Origin: Ypsolopha sequella
Lineage: Eukaryota > Arthropoda > Insecta > Lepidoptera > Ypsolophidae
Length of the DNA stretch: 64,000 bases
NCBI GenBank assembly: GCA_934047225.1
Contig: OW203993.1
Coordinates: 25,868,069-25,932,068 of the forward strand
Direction: 5' to 3'
The notes under the pieces: generated by a model
What the model saw: the letters and a program-made list of their open reading frames with translations, nothing else
What the model was told of the DNA's origin: nothing
Database searches by the model: none
In this document: positions 1 to 11,178 of the stretch, in pieces
Position numbering within the stretch: the first letter of the stretch is position 1
How the letters are laid out: each line of letters opens with the position of its first letter
Made by a program: the position numbers and the translations under genes

Positions 1-1
1 G

Positions 2-220
2 AACAATCACCGACACACAACAGACTCAGTACAAAATAACACTCTACCTATCCCGACACACGCCCGATCTCATAATCAAACCTTCAATAACTGCTTCACC
101 GTTCGCGTCATTAAATCATTTCACCCTCCACTAACTGACATTCACCTTAGGACCTGGGAGTCGTCCTACATCTGGTCACTTGGTGCCCACTACAACCATG
201 GACTGAACAGAAAACACTAA
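2..220 (+). CDS. C-terminal end of a Penelope-like retroelement ORF (partial, truncated by window start)
   Basis: An open frame runs from the window edge to a TAA at 218-220 (72 codons). Its last part reads LRTWESSYIWSLGAHYNHGLN, which resembles the end of the GIY-YIG endonuclease region of Penelope-like elements, where an arginine/glutamate-containing stretch, an aromatic 'W/YI' and a final 'GLN' recur. The catalytic GIY and YIG motifs and the reverse transcriptase would lie upstream, outside the window. The segment is C-rich and unlike the AT-rich flank, as expected for a coding tail. The hammerhead-like motif 300 bases downstream supports the assignment, because Penelope-like elements are known to carry hammerhead motifs in their terminal repeats. 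The identity is inferred from a short C-terminus, so another retroelement is possible. Confidence 0.55.
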   Translation, partial: NNHRHTTDSVQNNTLPIPTHARSHNQTFNNCFTVRVIKSFHPPLTDIHLRTWESSYIWSLGAHYNHGLNRKH

Positions 221-364
221 CTGACAGACAAACTAAACCACCCTCTCATCACTTCCATCACGCTCTTCCACACATACCCTGAATACCCCACCAACCACAG
301 AAAATTGGGATGGCATGAGAAAAATTTATGGTGGTGATTGTTGGCACTTGAAGGGCTTGTACTT

Positions 365-420
365 GTCCACAAAATTTTTAAAATTTTATAATTTTATTAT
401 TTGATAAAAAATTTGTGGAC
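365..420. repeat. short inverted repeat in Penelope-like 3' region
   Basis: GTCCACAAAATTTTT at 365-379 is matched in inverse orientation at 406-420 (14 of 15 pairs), leaving a 26-base AT-rich loop. It lies between the ORF end and the hammerhead-like motif, so it is probably part of the element's 3' region. Confidence 0.5.
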
Positions 421-519
421 CAATACAAACAGGTTAGGTTAGTTAAGAAAAATATTGTCTTTTTTTTTTTTATTTCTTTTCCTGTTTTTATTACTATGGT
501 ATATTTTTCTTTTTTAATA

Positions 520-562
520 CTTGACTGATGACGGCCCACTAAGGGCCGAAATATATTTCAAG
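520..562 (+). ncRNA. hammerhead-ribozyme-like motif, copy A
   Basis: CTGATGA at 525-531 is followed by a perfect 5-bp helix GGCCC/GGGCC (533-537 with 543-547, loop actaa), then GAAA (548-551), an ATATAT segment that can make a minimal stem III, and a T before the outer strand. CTTGA (520-524) pairs perfectly with TCAAG (558-562) as stem I. This is the order of a type I hammerhead. The deviation is one extra C (532) between the CTGATGA core and stem II; alternatively that C pairs with G548, which would remove G12. Activity is therefore uncertain. It lies about 300 bases after the Penelope-like ORF end on the same strand. Confidence 0.55.
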
Positions 563-593
563 CTAAAAAAAATTATTTTATTTATTAATTATA

Positions 594-1843
594 TTTAAAG
601 TAATATATGTATAATTACAAATCAATGATAAAATAGTATATGAATTCTAGGTAAAAGAAATACAAATTGTTAAGTTAATATTTTATATGTATATTATTAA
701 AATATTATATCTTTCATAGAAATTTAGGTGTCAGTAATGAATGACCATTCTGACAAAGAAAATATATATGTCCTACTGAGAGGACAAGATAATTTAAATC
801 AAGAAATGGTAATGAGGGAGTACCTAAGTATCTAGCTGCTGAATCTTCATTCAGTAAAATATAAATCAATGCTTGATAACAGAACTATTGAAACGTTAGA
901 GGCTTTAATGATTATTTAGAATAATTTGTTTGTTTTTTAGCTTTTAAAGAAAATTGAGTGTCAGTAACGACCATCCTGACAAAGAAAACATAAATGTCAT
1001 ACTGAGTGGACAAGATAACGTTGTGCCGTTCAGGGTCAAGGTCATTGTACTGCCAGAAGGACAAGTCAAATTTTCATACAAAATACGTACTGCAAGCAGG
1101 ACAACATATTGATTTTGTCAGGACGTTTCGCACAAAAAACCCATCCTTCCAGAAGAGCTACAAATAAATATCCAAATACGCTACAAATAAATTTAAATAT
1201 CTGCCTAACTTTGCCCGTTCAATTAGTCTTACTAAACAACCAATCAACCCAAATTTTGGATTTATTTACGTATATAACATGTGTTACTATTTTACTCTAA
1301 TTAATGATTCTTTCGCTAAACTCATAAACTAAACATGAAAATCAGAGGTGCGATTGTGTAAGAAAATAGTCATGAAATCGTATTCATTTGATAGCTTAAA
1401 ACTAATCATTTCACTTGTCAAACGGCCAATTCGAATTGTCTATGGTATTCATAGATGCTTTACGATTTGTATTGTTATTTTAGACAATGAGTGAATGATT
1501 TGTTAAGATTGACAGATAATTCGAATTGTCTAAGATTTTTTTAGTTCATTGCTAATGTCAAATGATTGCGGCGACTTGTTGTCTATGACAATCGTTTAAC
1601 GGTAAGTGTTTTTGATTATTTTGGAATAAAATTAGGTAAAAAAAAATTTATTCTACCATTAAAATCAATAAATGATGTTCAATTAATTAAAATTGTGGAG
1701 CTTTTTAGTCAAAACCCTTGGCTTTGGCACAGAAATAAGAATTGTTTTTTATATGAACACAGTTTGGGGTTATATTTTTGTAGGAAAGATATTATGAAAA
1801 GGTTTAGGGCAGTTCGGCCACAGATTAAAATATTTTTTCTTAC
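594..1843. other. gene-less AT-rich stretch with a 60-bp direct repeat
   Basis: The only structure I see is a diverged direct repeat, 728-793 and 956-1018, both reading roughly 'tgtcagtaa..gaccat.ctgacaaagaaaa'. The 94-codon frame at 1566-1850 has no recognisable family and runs up to the edge of the dispersed repeat at 1844. Confidence 0.5.
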
Positions 1844-2139
1844 TTTTTAGGGTTCCGTACCCAAAGGGTAACCAACGGGACCCTATTACTTAGACTCCGC
1901 TGTCCGTCTGTCTGTCCGTCTGTCAACAGGCTGTATCTCATGAACCGTGATAGTAAGACAGTTGAAATTTTCACAGATGATGTATTTCTGTTGCCGCTAT
2001 AACAACAAATACTAAAAAACGGAATAAAATAAATATTTAAGGGGGCTCCCATGCAACAGACATGTTTTTTCGCTATTTTTATATATAATGGTACGGAACC
2101 CTTCGTGCGCGAGTCCGACTCGCACTTGGCCGGTTTTTG
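1844..2139 (-). repeat. 'CCGGCCAAGTGCGAGTC' dispersed repeat, copy 1
   Basis: A full-length copy in reverse orientation. In its own direction it begins AAAACCGGCCAAGTGCGAG and ends GGGTACGGAACCCTAAAA. Five further copies or relatives lie at 21195, 25558, 28304, 31464 and 53044. Family members share an internal 'gacagacggacag(a)cggag' run and an 'AACATGTCTGTTG.ATGGGAGCCCC' block. I recognise the family as widespread in moths and butterflies; its class is not clear from the sequence. Confidence 0.85.
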
Positions 2140-2456
2140 TATTTTGGTTCGGTTGCTATTTCGTCATACTAATATAATAAAGAAACATACTATAAAATAA
2201 AACACCGACCGATTCAAAAATATTTTGCAGTTGCAGTTGACTTGACACTTGAATTGATTCGAAAATATGACGCGTTATTATAACTACAAAACTCGGACGA
2301 AGACAAATAATACGATAAGATATAGAGCTGTCTCTTTCAGACATCACATCTAGTAAAAAAAGTAATCCCGTGTCAAGCTCTTCAACTACATATACTGTTG
2401 AGTAGTAGTAAACTTATGCCACCACCTGGGGTCGAGCAGCTGAAACTCGGTTTTTA

Positions 2457-2530
2457 ACCGACTTCAAAAAGGAGGCGGTTCTCAATTCGACTGTATGTTT
2501 TTTTTTTTTTTTTTTTTTTTTTTGGCGTTG
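2457..2530 (+). repeat. 'ACCGACTTCAAAAAGGAGG' dispersed repeat with poly-T
   Basis: AACCGACTTCAAAAAGGAGG followed by 'gttctcaattcgactgtat' and about 25 Ts. The same opening words occur in many lepidopteran repeats. The AACCGACTTC word recurs in the foldback at 3253-3612, so the two may be related. Confidence 0.6.
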
Positions 2531-2659
2531 TTACTCCATAACTCCGTCATTTCCCAACCGATTTGAACAATTCTTTTTTTGTTTGAAAGAGTATACTTCC
2601 AGGTAGGTCCCATTTTGGGTTTGGTCATGATCTGATGAAGGTCTTCAGAGATAGGCAGT

Positions 2660-3180
2660 GGAACTCCTCAGAAAATGACAGCATATCTCTCGAAATTGAG
2701 GCAATCGCTATGTACTTGGGTGCTGATTACAAGGTATTACTTGAAAATCGACATTCTTCCACCTGACCTTCGATCCTGGCTTCATCAACATATTAACCAT
2801 AGAACGCTTCAACGGATCAGAGCACATAACTCGAGATTGCGGCAATCACTGCGTTAGGGTGCTGATTCAAGGGTATTACTTGGAGATTATCAGAATACCC
2901 ACCTGACCTTCGATCCTGGCTTCATCACCATAGAACTCCTCAACGGATGACAGCACATAACTTTAGATTGCGGCAACCAGTTTGTGTTAGGGTGCTCATT
3001 GCAGGGCATTGCTGAAAATTGCCAGTGTACACACCTGAATTTCGATCTTGGCTTCATCCCCGTAGAACTCTTCAACGGATGACAGCACATAACTCGAGAT
3101 TGCGGTAATCATGTTGTGTTAGGGTGCTGATAGCAGGAAGCTACTCAAACATGGCTACTTATACTCACTTGAACTTCGTT
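2660..3180 (+). repeat. 131/132-bp tandem repeat array, about 3.5 diverged copies
   Basis: The anchor word AACGGAT followed by 'gacagcacataactcgagattgcgg' lies at 2811, 2942 and 3074, giving periods of 131 and 132 bases. A more diverged copy precedes it from about 2668. Units share 'acctgaccttcgatcctggcttcatc'. The frames at 2675-2857 and 2890-3090 are by-products of the repeat. Probably retroelement-tail material that has expanded in tandem. Confidence 0.8.
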
Positions 3181-3252
3181 TCATATTAACACCACGTTTG
3201 CAAGAACTACCTATACCTCACAGTTTAACCTAGCAACACTAAAAAATGTGAA

Positions 3253-3612
3253 ATAAAATAAACTTTTAACAAAAAAATAGCAACCGACTTCAATAGTAAC
3301 AGCAGTCATTCACTAAAAAGTTAATAATAATTCTATAAAGACCGATGGTACCGAAGCAACACTTTTGCCGACTTCTTTCTTCCTGAAACATTATGTTATC
3401 TAGAAGTCGGCGTATTTCCTACGATATAGCAACATAGAAACCAATATAAGCACGCCGACTTCTAGATAACATAACGTTTCAGGAAGAAAGAAGTCGGCAA
3501 AAGTGTTGCTTCGGTACCATCGGTCTTTATAGAATTATTATTAACTTTTTAGTGAATGACTGCTGTTACTATTGAAGTCGGTTGCTATTTTTTTGTTAAA
3601 AGTTTATTTTAT
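3253..3612. mobile_element. foldback element with two 161-bp near-identical inverted arms
   Basis: The left arm 3253-3413 is the reverse complement of 3452-3612 with a single mismatch seen (ACATTA versus ACGTTA), separated by a 38-base loop. Termini read ATAAAATAAACTTTTAAC. No coding capacity. No target duplication is obvious. The near identity of the arms implies recent origin or ongoing conversion; a transcript would fold into a long perfect hairpin. Confidence 0.9.
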
Positions 3613-3924
3613 CCTTCAATTGTTGCGTTTGGTTATACGAGTTGCATGGAGATAAGTTTCGATTGAATTCTATGTTTTAAATTATAAAAATTATTTTTTG
3701 TGGTGGATTTAAAAAATGTAATCAAAAAGATCTATTATTTTTGTGTTTGACATAATTTTAAAGTAAATAAATTATCAAGTTTCATTTTACGTAGGTAGTA
3801 CACAATAAAACGCAATTTCATTTCGCATTTTTTAAACCATCGGTCATTTCTAAACCTTCGGTTACTTTTCGGTCTTCATTTTATGGACAGTTTTACACAA
3901 TTCGAATTTGCCCTACACGATCCT

Positions 3925-4078
3925 TTCCTTGACAATCAAATCAATCAAATCAAATCAAATTTATTTATTTCAGATCAAAGATCCATATAAAACATGTTAG
4001 TAATAAAACAACTTATGCTATTGTTAGTAACTTATGCTAATACAGTTTACATGTAAAAAAGCGTGATTCTACGCCCCA
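3925..4078 (-). repeat. 3' UTR and (TTGAT)n tail of a non-LTR retrotransposon
   Basis: On the minus strand, downstream of the stop at 4079, the sequence ends in 'aaataaataaatttgatttgatttgatttgattg' style repeats (3936-3970). Short repeat tails of this kind terminate CR1/RTE-like non-LTR retrotransposons, which marks the true 3' end of the insertion. Confidence 0.75.
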
Positions 4079-4942
4079 CTACACACGGACATGCAGTTGA
4101 ATCCAGTGGCGTAGAATCAGAGAGTCCCACCTGTCTACAAACGTGCTCAGCAAGCTGTTGGAGCTGGAACGCACGCGCTCCAACAGAGACGCACACCTTT
4201 TTCTTAATACGGCATGGAAGCCGTCGGTATATGCCTCTGTGAACATGCCGGAAGCGCTACAAAAGCGCCTCAGCCCCAACAACACCCTAAACGCGTTGTT
4301 ATATTGCACACGCAGGGCATTGTATGCTCCCTGCGTATATCCGGTCCACAGACTACTGGTGTACAAAGACTGGCAGAATGCCTTGAAGAGCATGACTTTC
4401 ACTTCCTTTGTACACCTAGCAAACCTACGAGCCAACATATTGCAGCGAACACACAAAGCCCTGCGCTCCCTTTCAACATCTGCATTGTCGTTTAAATCCG
4501 CAGTGACCCAATGACCCAGGTATTTAAACTTGTCCACATGTTTCAGAGGAGTTCCATTAAGTAGTAGTTCAGGAACGGTGTCGTAGCTCTTCTGAACCGC
4601 CCTGAACACCATTAACTCACTCTTTGATTCATTATACCTAAGTCCATGAGTCACTGCATAGGACTCACATATTCCCAACAAGTGTCTGAGGGCCCTCATC
4701 GACGGGCTCAACAACACCATATCATCCGCGTAGCTAATATTGTTCATAGCTACCCCGTCTATTGAACAACCAACTTGGGCGTTGCTTAGCTTGACGATGA
4801 GCTGGTTCACATACAAATTGAAGAGTTTGGGTGATGTCAGGCCACCCTGCCTCACTCCACACTCCAACCTGTATGCATCTGACAAGTTATTGCCGGCCCA
4901 TTTTACATAATTAGACTGATTGCCGTACCAATACTTAAAAAT
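4079..4942 (-). pseudogene. non-LTR retrotransposon reverse transcriptase, 5'-truncated fragment
   Basis: The 268-codon frame 4079-4885 carries reverse-transcriptase landmarks: GVRQGGLTSPKLFNLYVNQL (palm/fingers), the catalytic box ISYADDMVLLSPS with the YADD motif, and FKYLGHWV downstream, followed by a thumb-like tail ending RHWIQLHVRV. In the same frame coding sense extends upstream to about 4942 (KYWYGNQSNYVKWAGNNLSD), where it breaks; a preceding piece (CVRLVIDDKSIPFL) is in another frame, so a frameshift lies near 4930. The endonuclease and ORF1 are missing. The usual 3' tail follows. A typical 5'-truncated dead LINE copy on the minus strand, inside the presumed intron downstream of the msps exon. 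Confidence 0.87.
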
Positions 4943-5104
4943 GGTATAGATTTATCATCTATGACCAACCTTACACAATCGCACCTCTTTACATTACCAG
5001 AATACGGACGCCTCACAGAATAAGGTTGCGGGAAGCGCGCGGGGCGACTCACTTGCAAGTGCGCCGCGCAGCAGGAATAAGACGGCTATAGTTTTTTTCA
5101 AATA

Positions 5105-5544
<440 letters not shown>

Positions 5545-5995
5545 CTGTAAAGAGATCTTGAATTTAGTCTAATAAAAAAAAACTGGAAGATAGTAGGTTT
5601 ATGAAACCATTAAAAAACAGAGTTAACAATTTAAATAATATTTAATTAATTAATTATTATTTCAACAGACGAGACCACTCTCAAAATTACACTAAAGGTG
5701 AAGGCAAACCTTGTAACTAGGGCATCGGAACCGGTTTTTCCCGGTTCCAAAAGAACCGGTTTTTCCCGGTTCTGAGACTCACAAAAAGAACCGGTTCCAA
5801 AATATCAAAACCCGGTTTTTTCGGTTCTTTCGGTTCTCTTCAAAAAGTGATGAAAATGTTAGCGACTACATCTCAATTAAAACAATTAGGTACTATACTT
5901 TGTATTTTAAGGATGTAGGTGCTAACTGCGCTTTCCAAATGGCGCTAATAGTGCTAAAACTACCATCATCATGCTGCACTGGGTAAAAGATATAA

Positions 5996-6535
5996 AAAAG
6001 ACGCTTAACCCAAGCAGCAACACTGCAATACCTGACCAACCCAAACAAGTATTTCGAGGATTTTGAAAATGAAGATACATCTGTGTTTGTTCGGCCTACT
6101 AGTGATGAGATGCTACACGAAATTGTAAGTCTTATTAAACGCACAAGCACAATCCAAAACATACTCAATGAGCCAAGAACGCAGGATTCGCAGGAAGATG
6201 TCTTCCAAGTATCTTTAACATATGAAGATGAATTAAACAGAGAGTTGAGTCAACGTGTTGCCTCTGGTACTGAATCGACGTCTACGTCGAATGATTTGAT
6301 CACTACTGTAAGGGTGGAAATGGCTTTGTTCGAAAATGGTGGTAAACGACAACGAGGCCAATACCTATCACTAGCTTATGAACATTTAAAAAGCATCTCA
6401 CCTACTAGTGTGGAGCCAGAACGTATATTTTCATCGGCTGGTATTGTTTGTAACAGACTGCGCTCGTCTTTGAGTGATAAAACCTTGGATGCATTTATTA
6501 TATTACGCTCATATTATCCGCGTAAAAATAAGTAA
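5996..6535 (+). pseudogene. hAT transposase C-terminal remnant with dimerisation domain
   Basis: An open frame of 179 codons ends at TAA 6533-6535. Its end contains YLSLAYEHLKSISPTSVEPE followed by RIFSSAGIVCNRLRSSLSD, the hallmark hAT C-terminal dimerisation motif (P-T/S-S-x-x-x-E-R-x-F-S) including the conserved catalytic glutamate region. Sequence upstream reads AATLQYLTNPNKYFEDFENE, comparable to the 'LDPRFK' linker of hAT proteins. The N-terminal BED finger and both catalytic aspartates are absent, and no ATG precedes the frame. Confidence 0.85.
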
Positions 6536-6696
6536 ACTTTGGAGTTAAGGCATACTTATTATAGTTCAGTGTTTTATATGATGAGCTCTACTAACAGCTC
6601 TGAAACAATTAATTTCACGCAACTAACTTTTTTATTCAACAAGATACAATTTATAGAATTAAATGAGACTTGAGGATAATTCACGATTTATATAAA

Positions 6697-6850
6697 AACG
6701 GCTCACCTCAATACGTGTTATGATCGGGAAAGCCGACCAGTTACAGCAGATTTAGACTGCCTTTATCTGGGCGAGTACAATTTTTAATTTTAAAAACGTT
6801 AGAGCTGGACTTCTATCCTTGGAGCGATTTCCAAACTCCGACCCTTAAAT
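6697..6850 (+). repeat. 'ACGGCTCACCTCAATA' dispersed repeat, copy 1
   Basis: Shares 'acggctcacctcaata', 'ccgaccagtt.cagca.att.agact.cctt' and '.gcgagt' in the same order with 13012-13210. Located inside the defective hAT element, downstream of the transposase remnant. Class unknown. Confidence 0.6.
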
Positions 6851-7412
6851 TTGATATGTTTCTGATTTGTTGTTTGTTTGTGTTTAATCTAAACATTTTA
6901 GAATTTTTCATTTGTGTTTAAAGTTTTCTTTTAAATATTCTAAGTTCTTCTTGACCAATTCTTCTCAAAACAACCTATAATGTTGAATATACGTTTGGTT
7001 TAGTTAAGCAGAAGCATTCAATTTGATATGTTTCTGATATAATTTTTGTTTAGTATTCCAAGTCCAACTTGATTAATTGTAAGAAAATGAATGCTCTCTC
7101 TGACTGAATATACCTAATTCATATCACAAGTCACACTTTATTAAACAGTTTGTGATTACCCAAAGAATTGATTGTTACAAAACTACTAGATTAATTAGTA
7201 CAATTATTTTTAAGAACTGATTGATACCAAAAATACTAGATTACTTTTTTTTTTAAAAATTTAATTATTCGTGTTTTAATATTCTTTCAGTTATATTTAT
7301 AGCAAAACTTTGGAAAGAACCGAAAGAACCGGGTACCCGGTTCTTGATATCGTTTGGAACCGAAAACCCGGTTCTTGAAAATTTGACCGGTTCTCGATGC
7401 CCTACTTGTAAC

Positions 7413-8984
7413 CCCATGAATGTATCGTATCCTAAATACACACTGGGTGCCTAACTAATTATAATTAGATTGGGTAGTGTCAACAATTGGTCAACACTGC
7501 ACAATGATTTTTCAACTAACAAATTTTCTAAATTTTAAATTGTGAAATTCTTTGTTTCGCATACTCAATGTTACATGGCATGGGTTAGGTCTCAAACTAC
7601 GTACTTATACTAAAACATTTCTCTTTTGTTACATTGGACAGTACTGTTTCCTTTGTAAGGTCAAGGTCTTTTCTACGGGTGAAAATAATTGAATTGTTAA
7701 TTATGAAATATAATAAAAAGTTATTTACTTAGACATTGTATGTAAATAAATAATGGCAAACATAATGCACAACAGACATTAAAACATAATGTGTTAAATT
7801 GATTATGATGTGAAACAACCGATACAGAAAGAAAAAGACATAATTAAGTTTAGTCCTGTCAAAATAGTTAAATCGTGTTACACCTAATTAACAATATTGT
7901 TTAAATTAAGCAAGATGTCTCTTTGGGCCACTTGCACAATGTTGCTTAGTAATGTTTAAACGCAACACAATCATTTTAAATCCTAAACTATGTTTAGTAT
8001 CCTGCACGACCATATTTATGTAATTAAGTCAAGACCATAAATACCAAAAAACGGTCATTTAACTTTCTACGTAAGCTAAAAAAACCATTGTTTTTATTAG
8101 GTATACAACTGCTAGCCATGAACCTTTTTTTTATACATACTATGCATCAAAAACAATTAGTTATGGCGAAGAATTTAATACCTTTTGACTGAGGCGATTA
8201 TTGGTTGGCACATTTGTCTAGTTGTCTCGGAAGCTTAGTAAGAAGGCTTTACCGACGCACTTAAATAGAATTGTCGGGAACAATGTTGTGCAAGATGTCA
8301 TAACTTATGTTTAAGATAAAAACAGCTTCATGTTAAGTAAAATGTCATTTGTATTTAAATAAAAGTTTATGCAGATGGCCCTTAATCATTCATCAATTCA
8401 GAATGAAATTTCTTGACTTCAGTCAAGCCTATCTGACCTGAATACGATTCTTTATTCTAAAACTTGTTTAAAATGCCTTTAAACACGCAATATCACCAAA
8501 TAAATTATTGAAATCGCTCCACATGAATCACTGGTGGACAAACGCCCGAGTATCGAAAATGCGGAACAATTAGTTAATTGTGCGCCGTGCCGCTTTAATA
8601 AAAGCCGTGTCTATAACGAACTTAGATGAGAAATTGGATCAGAGAGATCGCCTTTACAGTCCGAGAACGGTTACTTTCACAACAAGGTACAAACAAATAA
8701 AGTCAAATGTCACTAACTTACCGTTAAAAGCAGATGTCGGAGCCTTGTCCAATTAATCAAAAGATAGAAATAAAATCTGAAGGATAGAAACTGCAATGCA
8801 CTCACATTAAAAAGGAACAAGAATATTTATAACCGACAAAGCGAATGCTTTTTTTCTATTTCGTCGTCGTTTTTTTGATTTTGCGAATGAAAATGGACGG
8901 GATGGGAATCCAGAGTTACTAGTATTTAGAAAATTTTTACCCAAATGTCATCCAATAAATAAAACCCCTCCAAGTCTTGGGGTG
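7413..8984. other. gene-less AT-rich stretch, nothing recognised
   Basis: No frame of credible composition, no tandem array and no clear inverted termini seen on either strand. Probably intergenic or intronic. Confidence 0.5.
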
Positions 8985-9150
8985 CGTTCAGTTTGACAAC
9001 CGCCGTCGCGCGACGCCTGCTTAACAACCGCTTAAATTCAACGCGTACAAAAGAAATGGCATGTTTGTTGGGCGCCCATAGAGAGACACCCTCTATGTGG
9101 GCGTCCCAAGAAATTACGTTCCAGTCACCTACTTATACAAATACGCTGGA
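8985..9150 (+). repeat. repeat fragment sharing 'ATTCAACGCGT.CAAAAGA.ATGGCATGTT' with 41860-41925
   Basis: The segment around 9037-9075 matches the core of the TIR element at 41818-41978. The outer termini of that element are not visible here, so this is a fragment or a relative. Confidence 0.45.
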
Positions 9151-10024
9151 CTGGCTATTGACAACGTGACAATGAAGCAATTTGGTTAGGTATCGCCATT
9201 TAGCGCTGATAGCAGCAGCAGTGAGCAACGTGACATATTTGGATCTAATCTTTGAGATGGATGAGACAATAATTAGGTCTCCTACATTAAGATTTTCATG
9301 AAAATCAATTAATTACGTTTAAAAAGCCAAGAAGACTAGCAAAATATTTTTTTGGATACCTATCTCAAAAATTGACGAAGTTATTGGTATTGAAAGGGAG
9401 ATTATGTCAAAATACATGCTGCCTAGCACGCGATGTCATCCTACCTGCTTACAGTAAGTACAGCATTGATTCATTTGATTTCAATGCCAAATTTAATTAT
9501 TTATGCATTATTTCGTTTAATTATCGACCTAATATTTGAATTCGTCACATTTTTTTTCGTTTTATCTATCAGTTTTTATTAAGTGTGACTTCATTCAACA
9601 TGACTGAAAAAAAAAGTTTTCTAGTTCTGCATAGTGCCTAAATTGCAGCAGCACTGCGTATAAAACCCCAATGAAGATATTTTTCTTACTAAAGATGTCC
9701 AAAAAAGGGGTGCAATATTATGAAACTTGAGGATTAAGTACTGTTATCAAGTTCATCTTGAGATAACTTACTAAACTACGACACATTGGCTAATACATGG
9801 CTAATACCTACCTAATTCTAAACTACTAAGAAACTAACCACTTTAGTTTGTATTGTAATTTGGGTAGTTTAATGCAAGTAAAAAAAGTTTGTTAATTTAA
9901 ATTAGGTAATATTTTAGACACACATATTTAAGAAATCTCCTCAACTTTCTTGTTCGCGGAGCTTTATCTTCATTTATTATTCCGTCTAAGCAAAGTATAT
10001 GAGTAATTATTATTTAGTTTTGTA
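9151..10024. other. gene-less stretch, nothing recognised
   Basis: AT-rich, no credible frames or repeats seen. Confidence 0.5.
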
Positions 10025-10121
10025 TGTACTATCGAGGAAAAATATGCAGACCCACTTTTCGTCCGTATTGCAATAGTGATAAGAATGAAAAGTGGGTCTG
10101 CGGAATTTTTTCGATGGTACA
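10025..10121. mobile_element. 97-bp palindromic hairpin element
   Basis: TGTACTATCGAGGAAAAATA opens an arm mirrored by a run ending 'ttttttcgatggtaca'; the inner core GCAGACCCACTTTTC pairs perfectly with GAAAAGTGGGTCTGC. A 26-base loop separates them. Fits a tiny MITE; flanking duplication not clear. Confidence 0.7.
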
Positions 10122-11046
10122 TCTGTATATTACGTCATCAATTTTTGCTTCCAGCCCCTACAATCATCCAACTCACTTTCTTACAAAATAGATCTTGCTG
10201 TTTAAACAATCGTTTTTGAAACGGATGCTTCTTTGTAAAGGGGGCAAATTTAGAACTTGTACTTCCGTGATTGACTTCAGGAAAGAATTCCGCAGATCAA
10301 GTCATTTTTGAATTTAGTGCTTGACAATAACAATAACATGAATATAACCTTTTTTTATGAAGGATTAATTTATTTCTTATTACAGATTAGTACGTTTTTG
10401 ACAGTTAATTATTTGCTATTAGTTATCATACTTATCGTTCATGGTAAATTAATGATTTTATGATCGCAATAATAAAATAATTGCGCTGCAATCAGGAAGT
10501 TTACATATACTTTACGCTTTTCAATTTATGTATTCAATAAATTACCTAAAAGTTTAAAAAATACTATAACTACTGCCCAGTTTGTACAAAATTTAAAAGA
10601 TCTATTAATTGCTAAATGTTACTACACCGTCCAATAATATTTGGACGATAATAGTCTGTCATAAAATAGTTATACCCATAACTTACTACTAAACTCATAA
10701 CATATATTTATAAAATTTCGAAATAAGCCGCCTTTTCTCACAATATTGCTGTGCCCAACAGGGTGCATAATGATCTAAAATTTTTATGAAACATCTTTAA
10801 TGTACTTTATGCTTGCAATAAAAATATTGAGTATTCAGTATTTCTCTGTGATTGACATCTATTACCACAACATGCAGTGTGGGATTACTAAAAATAGTAC
10901 ATTTTATATTGTTCCAAGCAAGCAAAGTCTCTATAATAGTGAAATGAGAAAGCTTGTAGTATCAAGTTTAATTTCAAACTCTAGCTAAGAAATTCAAGAA
11001 AACTTTGATGGAATCCTAGATTATTAATTGAATTCAATTTTTGTGC
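10122..11046. other. gene-less stretch, nothing recognised
   Basis: AT-rich. The 62-codon frame at 10800-10988 has no family resemblance and AT-driven composition. Confidence 0.5.
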
Positions 11047-11178
11047 CAAATTTCATGTCTTTATCTTGAACGGTGCTAAAGTTATGAGGCTGTGACATAA
11101 GGACGGACGGACGGACGGACAACGGAGTCTCACCATAAAGGTTCTTTTTGTACCTTTTAGGTACGGAATCCTAAAAAA
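11047..11178 (+). repeat. 'AACGGTGCTAAAGTTATGAGGCTGTGAC' dispersed repeat, copy 1
   Basis: Shares 'acggtgctaaa.ttatgaggctgtgac', a GGAC run, 'acaacggagtctcaccataaaggtt' and 'accttttaggta' with 57765-57880. The GGACGGAC run and the GGTACGGAA..CCTAAAA end resemble the family at 1844 and may define a subfamily of it. Confidence 0.7.

Larger units (their letters stand above)
5718..7404 (+). mobile_element. defective hAT transposon, 1687 bp
   Basis: Both ends carry TAGGGCATCG as terminal inverted repeat and continue with 'ACCGGTT' rich subterminal runs (5728-5830 and 7310-7395). The flanks show a perfect 8-bp target duplication, CTTGTAAC, at 5710-5717 and 7405-7412, diagnostic of the hAT superfamily. 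Inside, only the C-terminal part of a transposase is left, so the copy cannot move by itself. Subterminal arrays of AACCGGTTC/GAACCGG words are probable transposase-binding sites. Confidence 0.9.

Noticed and set aside
1566..1850. 94-codon frame next to the dispersed repeat
   Set aside because: No recognisable domain and it runs into the repeat end; chance in AT-rich DNA is likely.
2625..2660. further hammerhead-like CTGATGA at about 2632
   Set aside because: No stem II followed by GAAA and no stem I; chance occurrence.
4143..4514. two plus-strand frames over the LINE fragment
   Set aside because: Antisense shadows of the reverse-transcriptase frame.
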